Source: Saprospiraceae bacterium
GTDB taxonomy: Bacteria; Bacteroidota; Bacteroidia; Chitinophagales; Saprospiraceae
Reading direction: 5' to 3'
Assembly (NCBI GenBank): GCA_023299965.1
Contig: JALZVN010000014.1
Coordinates: 1 to 22,607 of the forward strand
DNA length: 22,607 nt
The notes under the pieces were generated by a model. It was not told where the DNA came from. It saw only the letters and a list, made by a program, of their open reading frames with translations, and made no database searches. Below, in pieces: positions 1-8,320 of the stretch. Positions within the stretch are counted from its first letter, which is position 1. Every line of letters begins with the position of its first letter. Position numbers and translations under genes: made by a program.

Positions 1-680
1 TCGTACCACTTACCATCTAAGTAGGTCTGTTTGATCAGTGCCTGGCATCCCATCAATGACCCCGGGTAAGCCTGCGTAGAGCTCCCCTTCCTAAATGACA
101 TATGATGCGCCGTCAGTGGCTGTAGAATGAATTTATTTTCACGCACATCCGCTAAACTGACTAGTGCAGCTGTTCCGCGAGAGATGCCGTCCATAGCATG
201 CGTTGAGACCGAACCAAAACCTAGCTTCAACAAGCCTTCTGCGGTCTTGCCAGAATAACTCACTTGCTCAGCTGCATTCACCTCAGGTCTCATGGCCTGA
301 TTCCAACCATAGGGGCCTTCTTTTTCAGATAGCATCTGCTGAGGTGCACGAAAGTCAAAGCGAGCATTTTTCACCTCTGGCATCCCATAGCCACTATATA
401 TATCTACAAATGATGGGTAGATATATTGTCCATTCATATCTAGCTCTACCGCAGCATTCGCTGAGCCTTTGCTGCCGCTGAGGGTAACTATTTTGCCATC
501 CTTGATTTCGATAGACCCATTTGGGAGCATAGAGCCATCCGCTTTTACAATGGTCGCATTATAAAGTAGATAGTGTCCATTTCTAGCATCTTTCACGCCG
601 TTTAGCGGAAAATAGTCTTGCGCTGATAGTAGGACGCTGCAACAAAGCAAACACCATACTAATCCAATTTTTATATTCAT
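1..680 (-). CDS. Secreted amidohydrolase-family protein, N-terminal part (3' end outside window)
   Basis: The frame opens at an ATG at 680 and stays open for 226 codons to the left edge, so the C-terminal part is missing. Residues 1-20 form a signal peptide ending LLSA before QDYFP, so the protein is exported. Residues 36-95 (NATIVKADGS, IEIKDGKIVTL, then YPSFVDIY) match the N-terminal beta-sandwich and entry strand of metal-dependent amidohydrolases. The downstream stretch (RPEVNAAEQ, GFGSVSTHAMDGISRG) resembles the long secreted Bacteroidota members of roughly 1000 residues that I remember. The usual HxH metal pair after the Asp of this strand is absent: the sequence is VDIYSGYG, with Tyr95 and Gly97 in those places. 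Substrate is unknown and hydrolase activity of this half is doubtful. The upstream spacer is repeat-rich; no promoter was recognised. Confidence 0.85.
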   Translation of the reverse strand, partial: MNIKIGLVWCLLCCSVLLSAQDYFPLNGVKDARNGHYLLYNATIVKADGSMLPNGSIEIKDGKIVTLSGSKGSANAAVELDMNGQYIYPSFVDIYSGYGMPEVKNARFDFRAPQQMLSEKEGPYGWNQAMRPEVNAAEQVSYSGKTAEGLLKLGFGSVSTHAMDGISRGTAALVSLADVRENKFILQPLTAHHMSFRKGSSTQAYPGSLMGCQALIKQTYLDGKWY

Positions 681-797
681 ATTTTTTCGTAATGTTCTCG
701 GCTAAAATAAGGGATAATTTTGGGATTTTTATTTTTGAGCTACATTATCCTTACTGCGTGTCGCTTATCTAGGTAGAATAGATCCGTTTGGGTGTGC

Positions 798-849
798 CCC
801 ATCAGTCTTTTAAAGACACATTTCATGTTGCCTTTAAAAGACTGATGGG
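798..849. repeat. Perfect 18-bp inverted repeat
   Basis: CCCATCAGTCTTTTAAAG at 798-815 is exactly the reverse complement of 832-849, with a 16-nt spacer. No T-tract follows on either strand, and the nearest upstream gene end is 328 bp away, so a simple intrinsic terminator is unlikely. Because it directly abuts a GC-rich repeat-like block (850-937), it may be the terminal hairpin of a dispersed element. Confidence 0.85.
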
Positions 850-937
850 TCGGGTCATCCATGACTCCGCGTCCGCTCCGGTCCTCCACTGCGTTTCGGA
901 CTCCCGATAGACATCGTGATCATTCCTACCCCTCACA
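850..937. repeat. GC-rich, probably dispersed repeat segment
   Basis: This block is much richer in G+C than the flanking AT-rich DNA and contains no gene. It carries short echoes of itself (GACTCC near 862 and again near 898) and an imperfect palindrome around CCCGATAGACATCGTGAT. Minus-strand strings such as GGAGTCCGAAACGCAGTGG resemble intergenic repeats I have seen in other Bacteroidota, but that is memory and not checked. Only one copy is visible here, so the repeat call is an inference. Confidence 0.4.
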
Positions 938-1176
938 CAAATGATTCTATCTTATTTGTTGAAGTAGTAAAAATATTGTTTTCAAATAGAAATGTTGATT
1001 GCGAGAACGCGAAATAGATTGTTTAGACCTCAAAATGAAAGTAATCTAAACAGGATGTGCGCGTCAGATATTAGATGGAAATTATTAAAGTACTGATTAT
1101 GGAATGTAGACATTAGTAATTGAAGTTACTATTTCGCAACCTTATGGATACCATTATTTAAACCAATATATGATTA

Positions 1177-3825
1177 CTACATTGGCATTGGCCTTGATTT
1201 TGGCAAAGCGTTTTTAATAGAATCAAATAACTGAGATGGCGAAAAAGGTTTGCTAACGACATCATCCATTTTGTATTCCTCTAGTCTGTCTTTAATTTCT
1301 TGGATTGACGCCGTTAATGCCACAATAGGTATTCCAGCTTTTTCACTTTCTAAACTCCGTATTTGGCGGGTTGCCTCTATCCCGTCCATATTAGGCATTT
1401 GTATATCCATCAGGATAAGATCAAAGTCATGATGCTTTACTGCTTCTACAGCTTGTAGACCATCTTCAACAATAGTAAATTCAGCGTTCCATTTTTTGAC
1501 GACTTTACTTACGACCATCTGATTGACCTTGTTGTCTTCAGCAATTAAGATGTGGTTACCTCTGAGACATTTAATGTCACAAGCTTTAGATATCGGTGCA
1601 ACTGTTGCTTGTTGTATTATTTCCTCACCCAAAAGTAAATCAATGTCAAAAGAAAAGATACTCCCTACTCCAACAGTACTCTCGACCCATAGTTGACCTC
1701 CAAATAAATTAACTAATCCTTTAGCTATTCCTAATCCCAAACCAGTACCTCCATACTTTCTAGTAGTATCTGAAGACGCTTGCGTAAAATTTTCGAACAC
1801 GGCTTCTAATTTATCATCTGGAATACCAATCCCCGTATCTTTAACTGCAAAGTGCACTCTCAGATGTTCTCCATTTAGGGGCATTGTTTTGACGATAAAT
1901 GTAATGCTACCTTGAGAAGTAAACTTAATAGCGTTACCTAATAAATTACTTAATATTTGATTGAGCCTATAACCGTCTCCAAGGACATAACGATTTAGGT
2001 TTTCATCATCAAACTCTAAGTTGATTTTCACTCCTGGTTTTACTTCACTATTCTTAAATAATTTGTAAGTGTTGTGCACAAATTCACTCAAAGAGAATCG
2101 CTTATTTTCTAATGTCAACTTATCCGCATCAATCTTAGAATAGTCTAAAATTTCATTTATCAAATGAAGAAGATTGTTCGCTGAAAAATTTAAGGTTTCC
2201 AAATTTTCTAACTGGTCGGTTCTTGGATTCTCTTCCAGCAAGATATTTATCATACCAATGACTCCATTCATGGGGGTTCTAATCTCATGACTCATTGTAG
2301 ACAAGAAATTTGCTTTTATTATAGCCGCATCTTCCGCGTCTTCTTTTGCTATTTGCAAGGCAGTATTGACCTTTTGTTTTTGGCGGTTTCTCCAACTCAG
2401 AAATTGAAGTATTATAAATAACAATACTGCTAATATTGTAGTTAGTATCCATTGCAAATTTTTAATAGACTTCTCTGATTTTAGCTTGGATATTTGAACT
2501 TGCTGCTCAAGATGTCTTGACTCTGTTTCGAAACTGGATTGAAGCTCCAATACCTTCTTATTACTTTGTTCTTTAAGATTTTCCTTTTCAAGACCCCTTA
2601 GTTGGGATAGATATTTATACGCTAAATCATGCATACCCGTACTGGCATGAGCCTCAGACAATCTAGTATAAATTTTTAATTTTAAATCAAAATATTGCGC
2701 ACTATTAATTATTATCTCAGCTTCTTTGTAAAGTTCAATTGCTTTTGACTCTTGATTTTGATTGGCATAAATGCTACCAAGTTCAACTAATACTGCACCT
2801 CTTTGTAAAGTATCGTTTAATGTCGTAAATTTCTTTAACGCCAACTTGTACTGCATTTCTGATTTGGAGTCATCATTTCGATCCCTATAAAAACTGCCCA
2901 GTCCAAAATGACTCCATGCAACATCCACTTCAAGAGAGTATTTTTTACTAACATTCAAGCTTTCAACAAGCCTCTCTTCTGCTTCTTCAAATCTGCCCAA
3001 ATCACTTAGTGAGCTATACGAATTATACAACATAGAGGGCATTAGCTCATGATAATCTATTTCTTTAGATAATGCTAAACCTTTGTCGTAGTAAAACAAG
3101 GCTTTTTCAAACTCTTCTGTATCATCATAAATACATGCAATATTATTACTGATAGCTATTCTGAGTTTACCTAGATTATTTAAATTTTCAGAATAATGGA
3201 GCGTCTGAATGTACATCTCCAGTGCTTGATCAAACTTACCTTCTAGATAATAGGTAATACCTATCCCATTCAAGCTATATACATAGCGAGTAGAATCACC
3301 TATAGCCTTTGATAGTCGAAGTGTTTCCTTATATATTTTTCTAGATTCCTTAAGGTCACCCTTAGTGTAAGTTAATTTAGCTATCAACTCTGAGTTGAGT
3401 ATATATTCCTTGTTCAATGTATCCCCCTTACTTACGTACTCTTCTCGAATCACTTTTGAAAAATCTAACATCTCTTCTGTTCTACCGAGATTTTGATAGA
3501 TTTGAATTTTTCTTTGCTGGAATTTTAAGTTTATTTTTTGGAGGTTTTCTTGCGACGAGAGCGTTAATGCCTGCTCTATATAATCTAAGGATTGATCCGG
3601 ATTTGAGGCAAGGGTAATGTCCACAAGAGAATCTAGAATACTTAGCTTAGACGGTACATCTTGGGAATTTTCTAGTTGAGACAAAAAACTAGATCGTTTG
3701 GATTCTTTCTGAGCAAAAGACATAACAGAAAATACACATATGAATAAGCATATGTGTAAAAACCTCCATGAATTTATTTGCCTTCTTGACTCCACGTTAT
3801 TATTAACTATCTTAAAATAAATCAC
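1177..3825 (-). CDS. TPR-containing hybrid sensor histidine kinase/response regulator
   Basis: Membrane sensor of 882 residues. Residues about 20-39 are a signal peptide ending SFAQ, so the N-terminal half should be periplasmic. TPR-like repeats span about 60-410 (for example YYLEGKFDQALEMY and FEKALFYYDKGLALS), followed by a coiled coil at 415-455 and a TM helix at 457-477. The kinase core follows: H-box MSHEIRTP with His513, N-box Asn631, G1 DTGIG at 663-667, G2 GTGLGLG at 693-699. A REC domain at about 757-875 keeps Asp764, phospho-acceptor Asp807, Thr838 and Lys859. All key residues are present, so it should autophosphorylate and relay to its own receiver. No output domain or adjacent regulator exists; an Hpt partner must be elsewhere. 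The start must be GTG: the frame upstream hits a stop without an ATG. GTG at 3825 is used, but GTG at 3795 (giving MESRRQ) makes an equally good signal peptide. Confidence 0.92.
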   Translation of the reverse strand: MIYFKIVNNNVESRRQINSWRFLHICLFICVFSVMSFAQKESKRSSFLSQLENSQDVPSKLSILDSLVDITLASNPDQSLDYIEQALTLSSQENLQKINLKFQQRKIQIYQNLGRTEEMLDFSKVIREEYVSKGDTLNKEYILNSELIAKLTYTKGDLKESRKIYKETLRLSKAIGDSTRYVYSLNGIGITYYLEGKFDQALEMYIQTLHYSENLNNLGKLRIAISNNIACIYDDTEEFEKALFYYDKGLALSKEIDYHELMPSMLYNSYSSLSDLGRFEEAEERLVESLNVSKKYSLEVDVAWSHFGLGSFYRDRNDDSKSEMQYKLALKKFTTLNDTLQRGAVLVELGSIYANQNQESKAIELYKEAEIIINSAQYFDLKLKIYTRLSEAHASTGMHDLAYKYLSQLRGLEKENLKEQSNKKVLELQSSFETESRHLEQQVQISKLKSEKSIKNLQWILTTILAVLLFIILQFLSWRNRQKQKVNTALQIAKEDAEDAAIIKANFLSTMSHEIRTPMNGVIGMINILLEENPRTDQLENLETLNFSANNLLHLINEILDYSKIDADKLTLENKRFSLSEFVHNTYKLFKNSEVKPGVKINLEFDDENLNRYVLGDGYRLNQILSNLLGNAIKFTSQGSITFIVKTMPLNGEHLRVHFAVKDTGIGIPDDKLEAVFENFTQASSDTTRKYGGTGLGLGIAKGLVNLFGGQLWVESTVGVGSIFSFDIDLLLGEEIIQQATVAPISKACDIKCLRGNHILIAEDNKVNQMVVSKVVKKWNAEFTIVEDGLQAVEAVKHHDFDLILMDIQMPNMDGIEATRQIRSLESEKAGIPIVALTASIQEIKDRLEEYKMDDVVSKPFSPSQLFDSIKNALPKSRPMPM

Positions 3826-4389
3826 TTTAAAAGTGAACTAATATATAATTCCCTAGGGAACACTTGTTTGTTTTGTATTTAGTCTTTTCTTAAAAAAAAA
3901 CTGTGTTTCAAATAATTCAAAATTCCTGCCATTTAAATCTAATACTACAATACCGCATATATGATCATTTTTTTAACAAATTTGCTTTAAGAGTAATGTG
4001 ATTGACTATATTATCACCATTAGAGATTTAAAAAAGAACAATTTATAAATTCGACATTCACCCCAATCCATTTACCTTGGTATTACTACCATTCACCAAT
4101 ATGATTTCTATTAAGCTGTTTTTATGTTTATTTTTACTAATAAAGAGCTAAAGTTGTTTATTTTAGCAAGTAATATCTCAGTTTGGCTTAGCACTTTGAA
4201 ACACTAGAAAGGATTCCGTTTATCAAAATGGGGTCCTTTATTTTAGTTTCACCCTATAGTAAAGTTTAAACTGTTGCGAAACTTATAAAATCCATTCGCG
4301 ATTTTTTTAATTGTTGCAACACATTGATTTAATTCATATTTTAAATCGAAAGCGCAATTATGCTTTAATCATACTCTGCTCCAACTGCA
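3826..4389. other. AT-rich divergent spacer, no gene seen
   Basis: This 564-bp stretch separates the divergent kinase and the kinase remnant. A 15-bp palindrome (TCACTTT, A, AAAGTGA) at 3822-3836 overlaps the upstream GTG start of the kinase gene and could be an operator. A 10-bp stem with two G-T pairs (4208-4217 with 4230-4239), followed by ATTTTAG, resembles a weak plus-strand terminator, although no gene precedes it. I found no TTTG / TAnnTTTG promoter pair. Confidence 0.45.
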
Positions 4390-5098
4390 ATGAATAGAAT
4401 TCAAAACACACATACCTTCACATTTACTTTAACTGTTATAAAAGAATGTATATCATATTTTAGTGTAGTAGCCATTATACTACTTTTCTCTTTTCTAACA
4501 ATACCATCAACTTATTCGCAAATCAATACAGATAGCTTACGTTCGATTTATCAGAATTTAGAATCCCCAGCTGAAATTCGACAACCTTCTTAATTAGGCA
4601 TTAACGCAACGCAATATCATGCCTTATAATCCAACAAGCTTACAATTGGACAACATTATTAATAGTGTCAAAATCACTTTTAAAACTGCTGCCAATGTAA
4701 AAGGCATCCAAATCACAAATAATATATCAAAAGGAGTCAATGTTTATGCTGATCCAAACGCACTTAATACAATATTCACAAATCTAGTAGATAACGCCAT
4801 AAAGTACACTCCAAAAGGGGGCAAAGTAATGCTAGAAGCCCGTGCAGAAGCAAATTAACAACTTAAAATAAGAGTAAGTGATACAGAAGTCGGTATGGAA
4901 AAAGATAAGATTAATGAACTTTTCTTGCTCAACAAAAATAAAAGCGAAATAGGAACTTTTGGAGAATCAGGCACTGGCCTAGGTCTATATTTGGTAAAAG
5001 AACTAGTAGAGTTGAACAAAGAAATCATTTCTGTGGTTAGTGAAATCGGCAAAGGTACTTCATTCGACATTTTGCTTCCCGAAAGAAAATTTAACTAA
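4390..5098 (+). pseudogene. Broken sensor histidine kinase remnant
   Basis: Two pieces of a TPR-type histidine kinase survive. Codons 4390-4593 encode an N-terminus with a hydrophobic export segment (VVAIILLFSFL, then a TYSQ-like cleavage region) and the start of a periplasmic domain (INTDSLRSIYQNL). The frame then ends, and homology resumes in another frame from about 4601 with an ATPase domain: N-box TNLVDNAIKYTPKGG, and G2 GESGTGLGL at about 4967-4993. The TPRs, TM helix and phospho-acceptor His domain, normally several hundred residues, are missing. Inside the ATPase part a TAA at 4856-4858 interrupts an otherwise continuous frame (QLKIRVSDTEVG follows), and the G1 box reads DTEVG in place of DTGVG. 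Deletion, nonsense codon and motif damage together make loss of function nearly certain. It lies convergent to the MATE gene. Confidence 0.85.
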
Positions 5099-5128
5099 AT
5101 AGTTACTTGAAAAACTGGGCAATAAATT

Positions 5129-6421
5129 TTAAATAATACCCTCTAGCTTCGAACGATACCATACCCACTGAATCAAACCTCTAGCGGCCATAAATATCAG
5201 TAGCGCTGCCCATAGCCCATGATTTGAAAATTGATCTCTCAATATAAAATATACAATAACATAAATCATCACCGCCATCAACATCGTCTGCCGCATAGCT
5301 CTCGATGCTGTCAATCCAATATAAATTCCATCCCAGATATAACAGGGCGTACTAATGATAGGAAATAGAATCATCCAAAAGAGATAAGGTCTACTCGCTG
5401 CGATCAAACTATCCTTATCCGTAAAGATGTGCAAAAACTGCTCTCCGAAAAACAAATAAGCAGCACTAAACAAAGCAGCAAGAACCATTCCCCACACAAA
5501 TGAAAGTCGAATCGCTTGCTTTAAATTAGAGCTATCATTCGCGCCTTTATATTTCCCTACCAAACTCTCACTGGCATACGCAAAGCCATCCACCCCATAG
5601 GACATCCAATTGAGAAACTGGAGCAAAATCACGTTTACTGCTAAGATCATCTCTCCTCCCGTTGCAGATTGAGAATAGAAAAAACCAAAGGCAAAGGTGA
5701 GACAGAATGTCCGAATGAAAATATCGCGGTTGATCGATAAATACTTGGAGAGTGCTTTGATCTCGACTGTTGCTTTTTGGCTATAATGCTGAAGATAATC
5801 TCGATATTTTTTCCAAAATAAAAAGAGCCCCATCAATAGACCTGCGTATTGAGCGATAACCGTACCCCAAGCCACACCAGCTACTCCTAGACCATATTGC
5901 TTCACCAGCAGATAGCTGAGCAAAATATTGACACCATTAATTGTGATAGTAAGTATTAGAGGATAGATCGCATTCTGCATTCCAAAAAACCAGCCCATCA
6001 TAGCAAAGAGGGCGAGTGTTGCCGGTGCCGCCCAAATTCGAATAGCATAATACTCTTCCACTAAACCATACTGCGCTTCAGAGATATTCATCAAATAAAA
6101 GCTCAATTCTCCAATTGGTCTTTGCAAAACGATTACCAAAAAAGCCAAGACCATCGCTACCAAAAAAGCCCGACTCATAGTGAGCACTATCTCAGATTGG
6201 TCGTTCTTTCCGAAGGCTTGTGCGGTAATACCCGTAGTGCCCATGCGTAGGAAACCAAAATTCCAATAGACAAAATTGAAGATCATCGCTCCTACTCCAA
6301 CGGCTCCTAGGTGCATCTCGGATAGTCTGCCCATCAATGCCGTATCCACTGTACTCAACAAGGGTACAGAAATATTGCTGATAATATTCGGTAACGCTAG
6401 GCGAAGGATCTCTTTATTCAT
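5129..6421 (-). CDS. MATE-family efflux transporter (DinF-like)
   Basis: 430-residue polytopic inner-membrane protein. It starts MNKEILRLALPNIISNISVP, has about 12 hydrophobic segments, and contains GMQNAIYP, a GVDGFAYASESLVGKYKG stretch and WDGIYIGLTASRAMRQTM, all typical of the DinF branch of MATE exporters. The family expels drugs or metabolites using a Na+ or H+ gradient; the substrate here cannot be told. The reading frame is open for a further 70 codons upstream, but that extension is hydrophilic, unlike any MATE N-terminus, and lies in repeat-like DNA. I therefore place the start at the ATG at 6421, which gives a family-typical length. No strong ribosome-binding site is visible. The gene stands alone, divergent from the polyphosphate-like operon. 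Confidence 0.92.
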   Translation of the reverse strand: MNKEILRLALPNIISNISVPLLSTVDTALMGRLSEMHLGAVGVGAMIFNFVYWNFGFLRMGTTGITAQAFGKNDQSEIVLTMSRAFLVAMVLAFLVIVLQRPIGELSFYLMNISEAQYGLVEEYYAIRIWAAPATLALFAMMGWFFGMQNAIYPLILTITINGVNILLSYLLVKQYGLGVAGVAWGTVIAQYAGLLMGLFLFWKKYRDYLQHYSQKATVEIKALSKYLSINRDIFIRTFCLTFAFGFFYSQSATGGEMILAVNVILLQFLNWMSYGVDGFAYASESLVGKYKGANDSSNLKQAIRLSFVWGMVLAALFSAAYLFFGEQFLHIFTDKDSLIAASRPYLFWMILFPIISTPCYIWDGIYIGLTASRAMRQTMLMAVMIYVIVYFILRDQFSNHGLWAALLIFMAARGLIQWVWYRSKLEGII

Positions 6422-6424
6422 CGA

Positions 6425-6640
6425 TTGTAAAGGTAGTAAGCATATATCTTTAAAAGTATATCTTCTCCATACTGAATGGTTAATAGGCAAGAAAGATCCC
6501 GGACAAAGGATAGTAGCAGTGGAATGCTTAGACTGCCCGAAGCGTAGCATGGTGTAGGGCAAGGCTGTATAAGCAATCCAGTCCGTAGGACCAAGCTGCG
6601 TATAGCCTGGTGCAGACGCTTCAGTCTGCATGGCCCCAAA
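6425..6640. repeat. Probable dispersed repeat in the divergent spacer
   Basis: The spacer between the MATE gene and the DUF4956 gene is unusually GC-rich for intergenic DNA here and is open in more than one frame. It contains a perfect hairpin (TGCAGAC at 6611-6617, GTCTGCA at 6624-6630, 6-nt loop) and ATGCT/AGCAT arms around 6517-6543. The layout resembles multi-copy intergenic elements of Bacteroidota that generate spurious ORFs. No second copy occurs in this window, so the call is an inference. Confidence 0.35.
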
Positions 6641-6691
6641 TAATCCTACTTATAATATCTCTTACTTTATCACCGTTAATTTCTTACTTTT

Positions 6692-7420
6692 ATGTTTACA
6701 AAAACCTTTACGGAGGGATATAGAAGAAAAAACGATCGTATAGTGAAATTTGAAGATTTACTCCAAGACTTTGGAAGCGACTTTGTCAACAACCAGCACT
6801 TTATCCTTAACGCTTTATTAGCGGCGCTGTTGGCATATTTATTGGGCAGATTCTATATCCGATATGGCACCACGATTACTAATCGAAAGAAGTTTGCCTC
6901 TATCTTTATGCTACTCGCCTTATCCACGATGTTGATCATCTTCATCGTAAAAAGTAGTATCGCCTTATCTCTCGGTCTCGTCGGTGCACTGTCTATCGTC
7001 AGATTTAGAGCGGCGATAAAGGAACCAGAAGAATTGGTGTATTTGTTTTTTGTCATCGGTATCGGATTGGGCATGGGTGCCAATCAACCTACGATTACGA
7101 TTCTTGCCTTTGTGCTTATAATATCTCTTTTGACTATTCGTACATTTCTAGAAAAGAAAACCTTGCTGTCTACTCCAGAAAATATGGTACTCAACATCTC
7201 GACACCAAGTCTGGATGTACATAAAATCAATGCCGTATTGGCCAAGCATTTTTCTTTGGTTGAGCTGAAACGACTGGACGAAAACAAGGGCACCTTATTT
7301 ATATCCTACGTAGTAGAGACAGACTCTATGGACAAAATAGTACATGCCAAAGATGAGCTTATCGCACAATCTCCTGATCTCGACTTTTCATTTGTAGAAC
7401 AAAGAAATCTTGCTCAATAG
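6692..7420 (+). CDS. DUF4956 membrane protein, first gene of polyphosphate-like operon
   Basis: 242 residues. Hydrophobic helices lie at about 36-56, 68-88, 115-128 and 131-150. Between them is the DUF4956 hallmark at 93-113 (LGLVGALSIVRFRAAIKEPEE), a Gly-rich re-entrant-looking segment followed by charged residues. The C-terminal 80 residues form a soluble alpha/beta domain. The biochemical role of the family is unknown. It tends to occur with VTC-type polyphosphate polymerase and CotH genes, both present here, so it may be the membrane partner or channel, in the way small membrane domains serve yeast VTC; that is inference. A GTG at 6743 (after a GGAGGG at 6712) gives a neater N-terminus (KFEDLLQDFG) and could be the real start. 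The stop codon directly touches the ATG of the next gene. Confidence 0.85.
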   Translation: MFTKTFTEGYRRKNDRIVKFEDLLQDFGSDFVNNQHFILNALLAALLAYLLGRFYIRYGTTITNRKKFASIFMLLALSTMLIIFIVKSSIALSLGLVGALSIVRFRAAIKEPEELVYLFFVIGIGLGMGANQPTITILAFVLIISLLTIRTFLEKKTLLSTPENMVLNISTPSLDVHKINAVLAKHFSLVELKRLDENKGTLFISYVVETDSMDKIVHAKDELIAQSPDLDFSFVEQRNLAQ

Positions 7421-8320
7421 ATGCGTAGTCTATCCACGCTTATATTATCGCTTTGTATAGTATGCCTGTCCTTCGGTCAAGCACGGATAGAGAGTGAATA
7501 CAAAATAAGTGTGCCTAATGATCAGCAGGAAGCTCTTTGGTCTTTTTTGCAATCAACTTTTGTGAACAATGCGAAAGATATACTACCTAAAAATATCAAG
7601 ACTGAGATATCTACGGAGATTTTCCATGATACATATTTTGATGATGCTAACAAAACCTTGCTTGAATTTCAAGCAGGCGCAAGATATCGAGAACGCTACA
7701 TTGGTGATAGTCTGATTAAAACACTATTGCAGCTCAAGGTGCCCACACTAGATGAATTGGGAATCGCTAGAACGGAACACAAGTTTACTCCAAAAGACAA
7801 TTTTGACATAAACGATCGTACTGGTTTGCATCCTTTCTTGAAACACTTAAAAAGAAAAGATATAAATGATGTGGATTTGGTTTTGGGGCAGTTTGGAACG
7901 ACTGCGAGAAAGATGCAAGAATCTTTAAAATTGAAACAGGTTCGTAGACGTATATATGTTTCAGACCCGCAAGGTTCTTTAATGACTTTTACCTTAGATG
8001 AAGTATCTGCTTTTCACTTTCCATATTCCCAGTTTGTAGAACTCGAACTCGAACTGAATGAAGTCCGATACACAGATGCAGACTTCTCACAACAAGCCAA
8101 ACTCGAAGAAATGAATGCAAAAGCTAAGGAAGCCATCTTTGCAAAATTTGACCATATAGAACAAGACCAAACTCCTAAGTACAATAAAATGCATACCGCT
8201 ATATCTTCAAAACCTAGCGCATGGGTCTATAATAATTTAATGTACATTTTGCTTGGCGGCATCTGCATGTGCGCCATGACCATCTTGATCAAAAACGAAT
8301 CTCGTCTTGCAAATACATAA
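7421..8320 (+). CDS. Exported, membrane-anchored CYTH/triphosphate-tunnel-fold protein
   Basis: 299 residues. Residues 1-20 form a signal peptide (hydrophobic core, then SFGQA), and a single TM helix at about 269-290 with following basic residues should anchor the C-terminus, leaving the domain in the periplasm. The domain carries the tunnel-fold signature: ExExK as E24/E26/K28, YFDD at 72-75, ARYRER at 87-92, LQLK with K106, VRRRIY at 174-179, TLDEVS at 191-196, and alternating acids ELELEL at 207-212. These charged strands line the phosphate-binding tunnel in CYTH and VTC proteins. It should therefore bind or process a triphosphate or polyphosphate, but a periplasmic location is unusual for a fold that normally uses cytoplasmic nucleotides or polyphosphate. 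It may be a hydrolase, a sensor or a binding protein. It abuts the DUF4956 gene and overlaps the CotH-like gene by 14 nt. Confidence 0.75.
   Translation: MRSLSTLILSLCIVCLSFGQARIESEYKISVPNDQQEALWSFLQSTFVNNAKDILPKNIKTEISTEIFHDTYFDDANKTLLEFQAGARYRERYIGDSLIKTLLQLKVPTLDELGIARTEHKFTPKDNFDINDRTGLHPFLKHLKRKDINDVDLVLGQFGTTARKMQESLKLKQVRRRIYVSDPQGSLMTFTLDEVSAFHFPYSQFVELELELNEVRYTDADFSQQAKLEEMNAKAKEAIFAKFDHIEQDQTPKYNKMHTAISSKPSAWVYNNLMYILLGGICMCAMTILIKNESRLANT

Larger units (their letters stand above)
681..1176. other. Spacer between kinase and amidohydrolase genes; mostly repeats
   Basis: This 496-bp gap between two minus-strand genes has no convincing gene. Its centre (798 to about 937) holds an 18-bp inverted repeat and an abutting GC-rich segment, described separately. 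The remaining DNA is AT-rich. A small hairpin at 1114-1131 (TAGTAA/TTACTA arms) sits 46 bp past the kinase stop but lacks a T-tract on the minus strand, so I do not call it a terminator. Confidence 0.6.

Noticed and set aside
203..481. 92-codon plus-strand ORF
   Set aside because: It is antisense to the amidohydrolase coding frame, with no motif or signal of its own.
4208..4239. Intrinsic terminator upstream of the kinase remnant
   Set aside because: The stem relies on G-T pairs, has a 12-nt loop and a short T-run, and no plus-strand gene lies upstream; noted only within the spacer.
6422..6631. 70-codon N-terminal extension of the MATE gene
   Set aside because: It is hydrophilic, precedes a typical MATE N-terminus, and lies in repeat-like DNA; the ATG at 6421 gives the normal family length.
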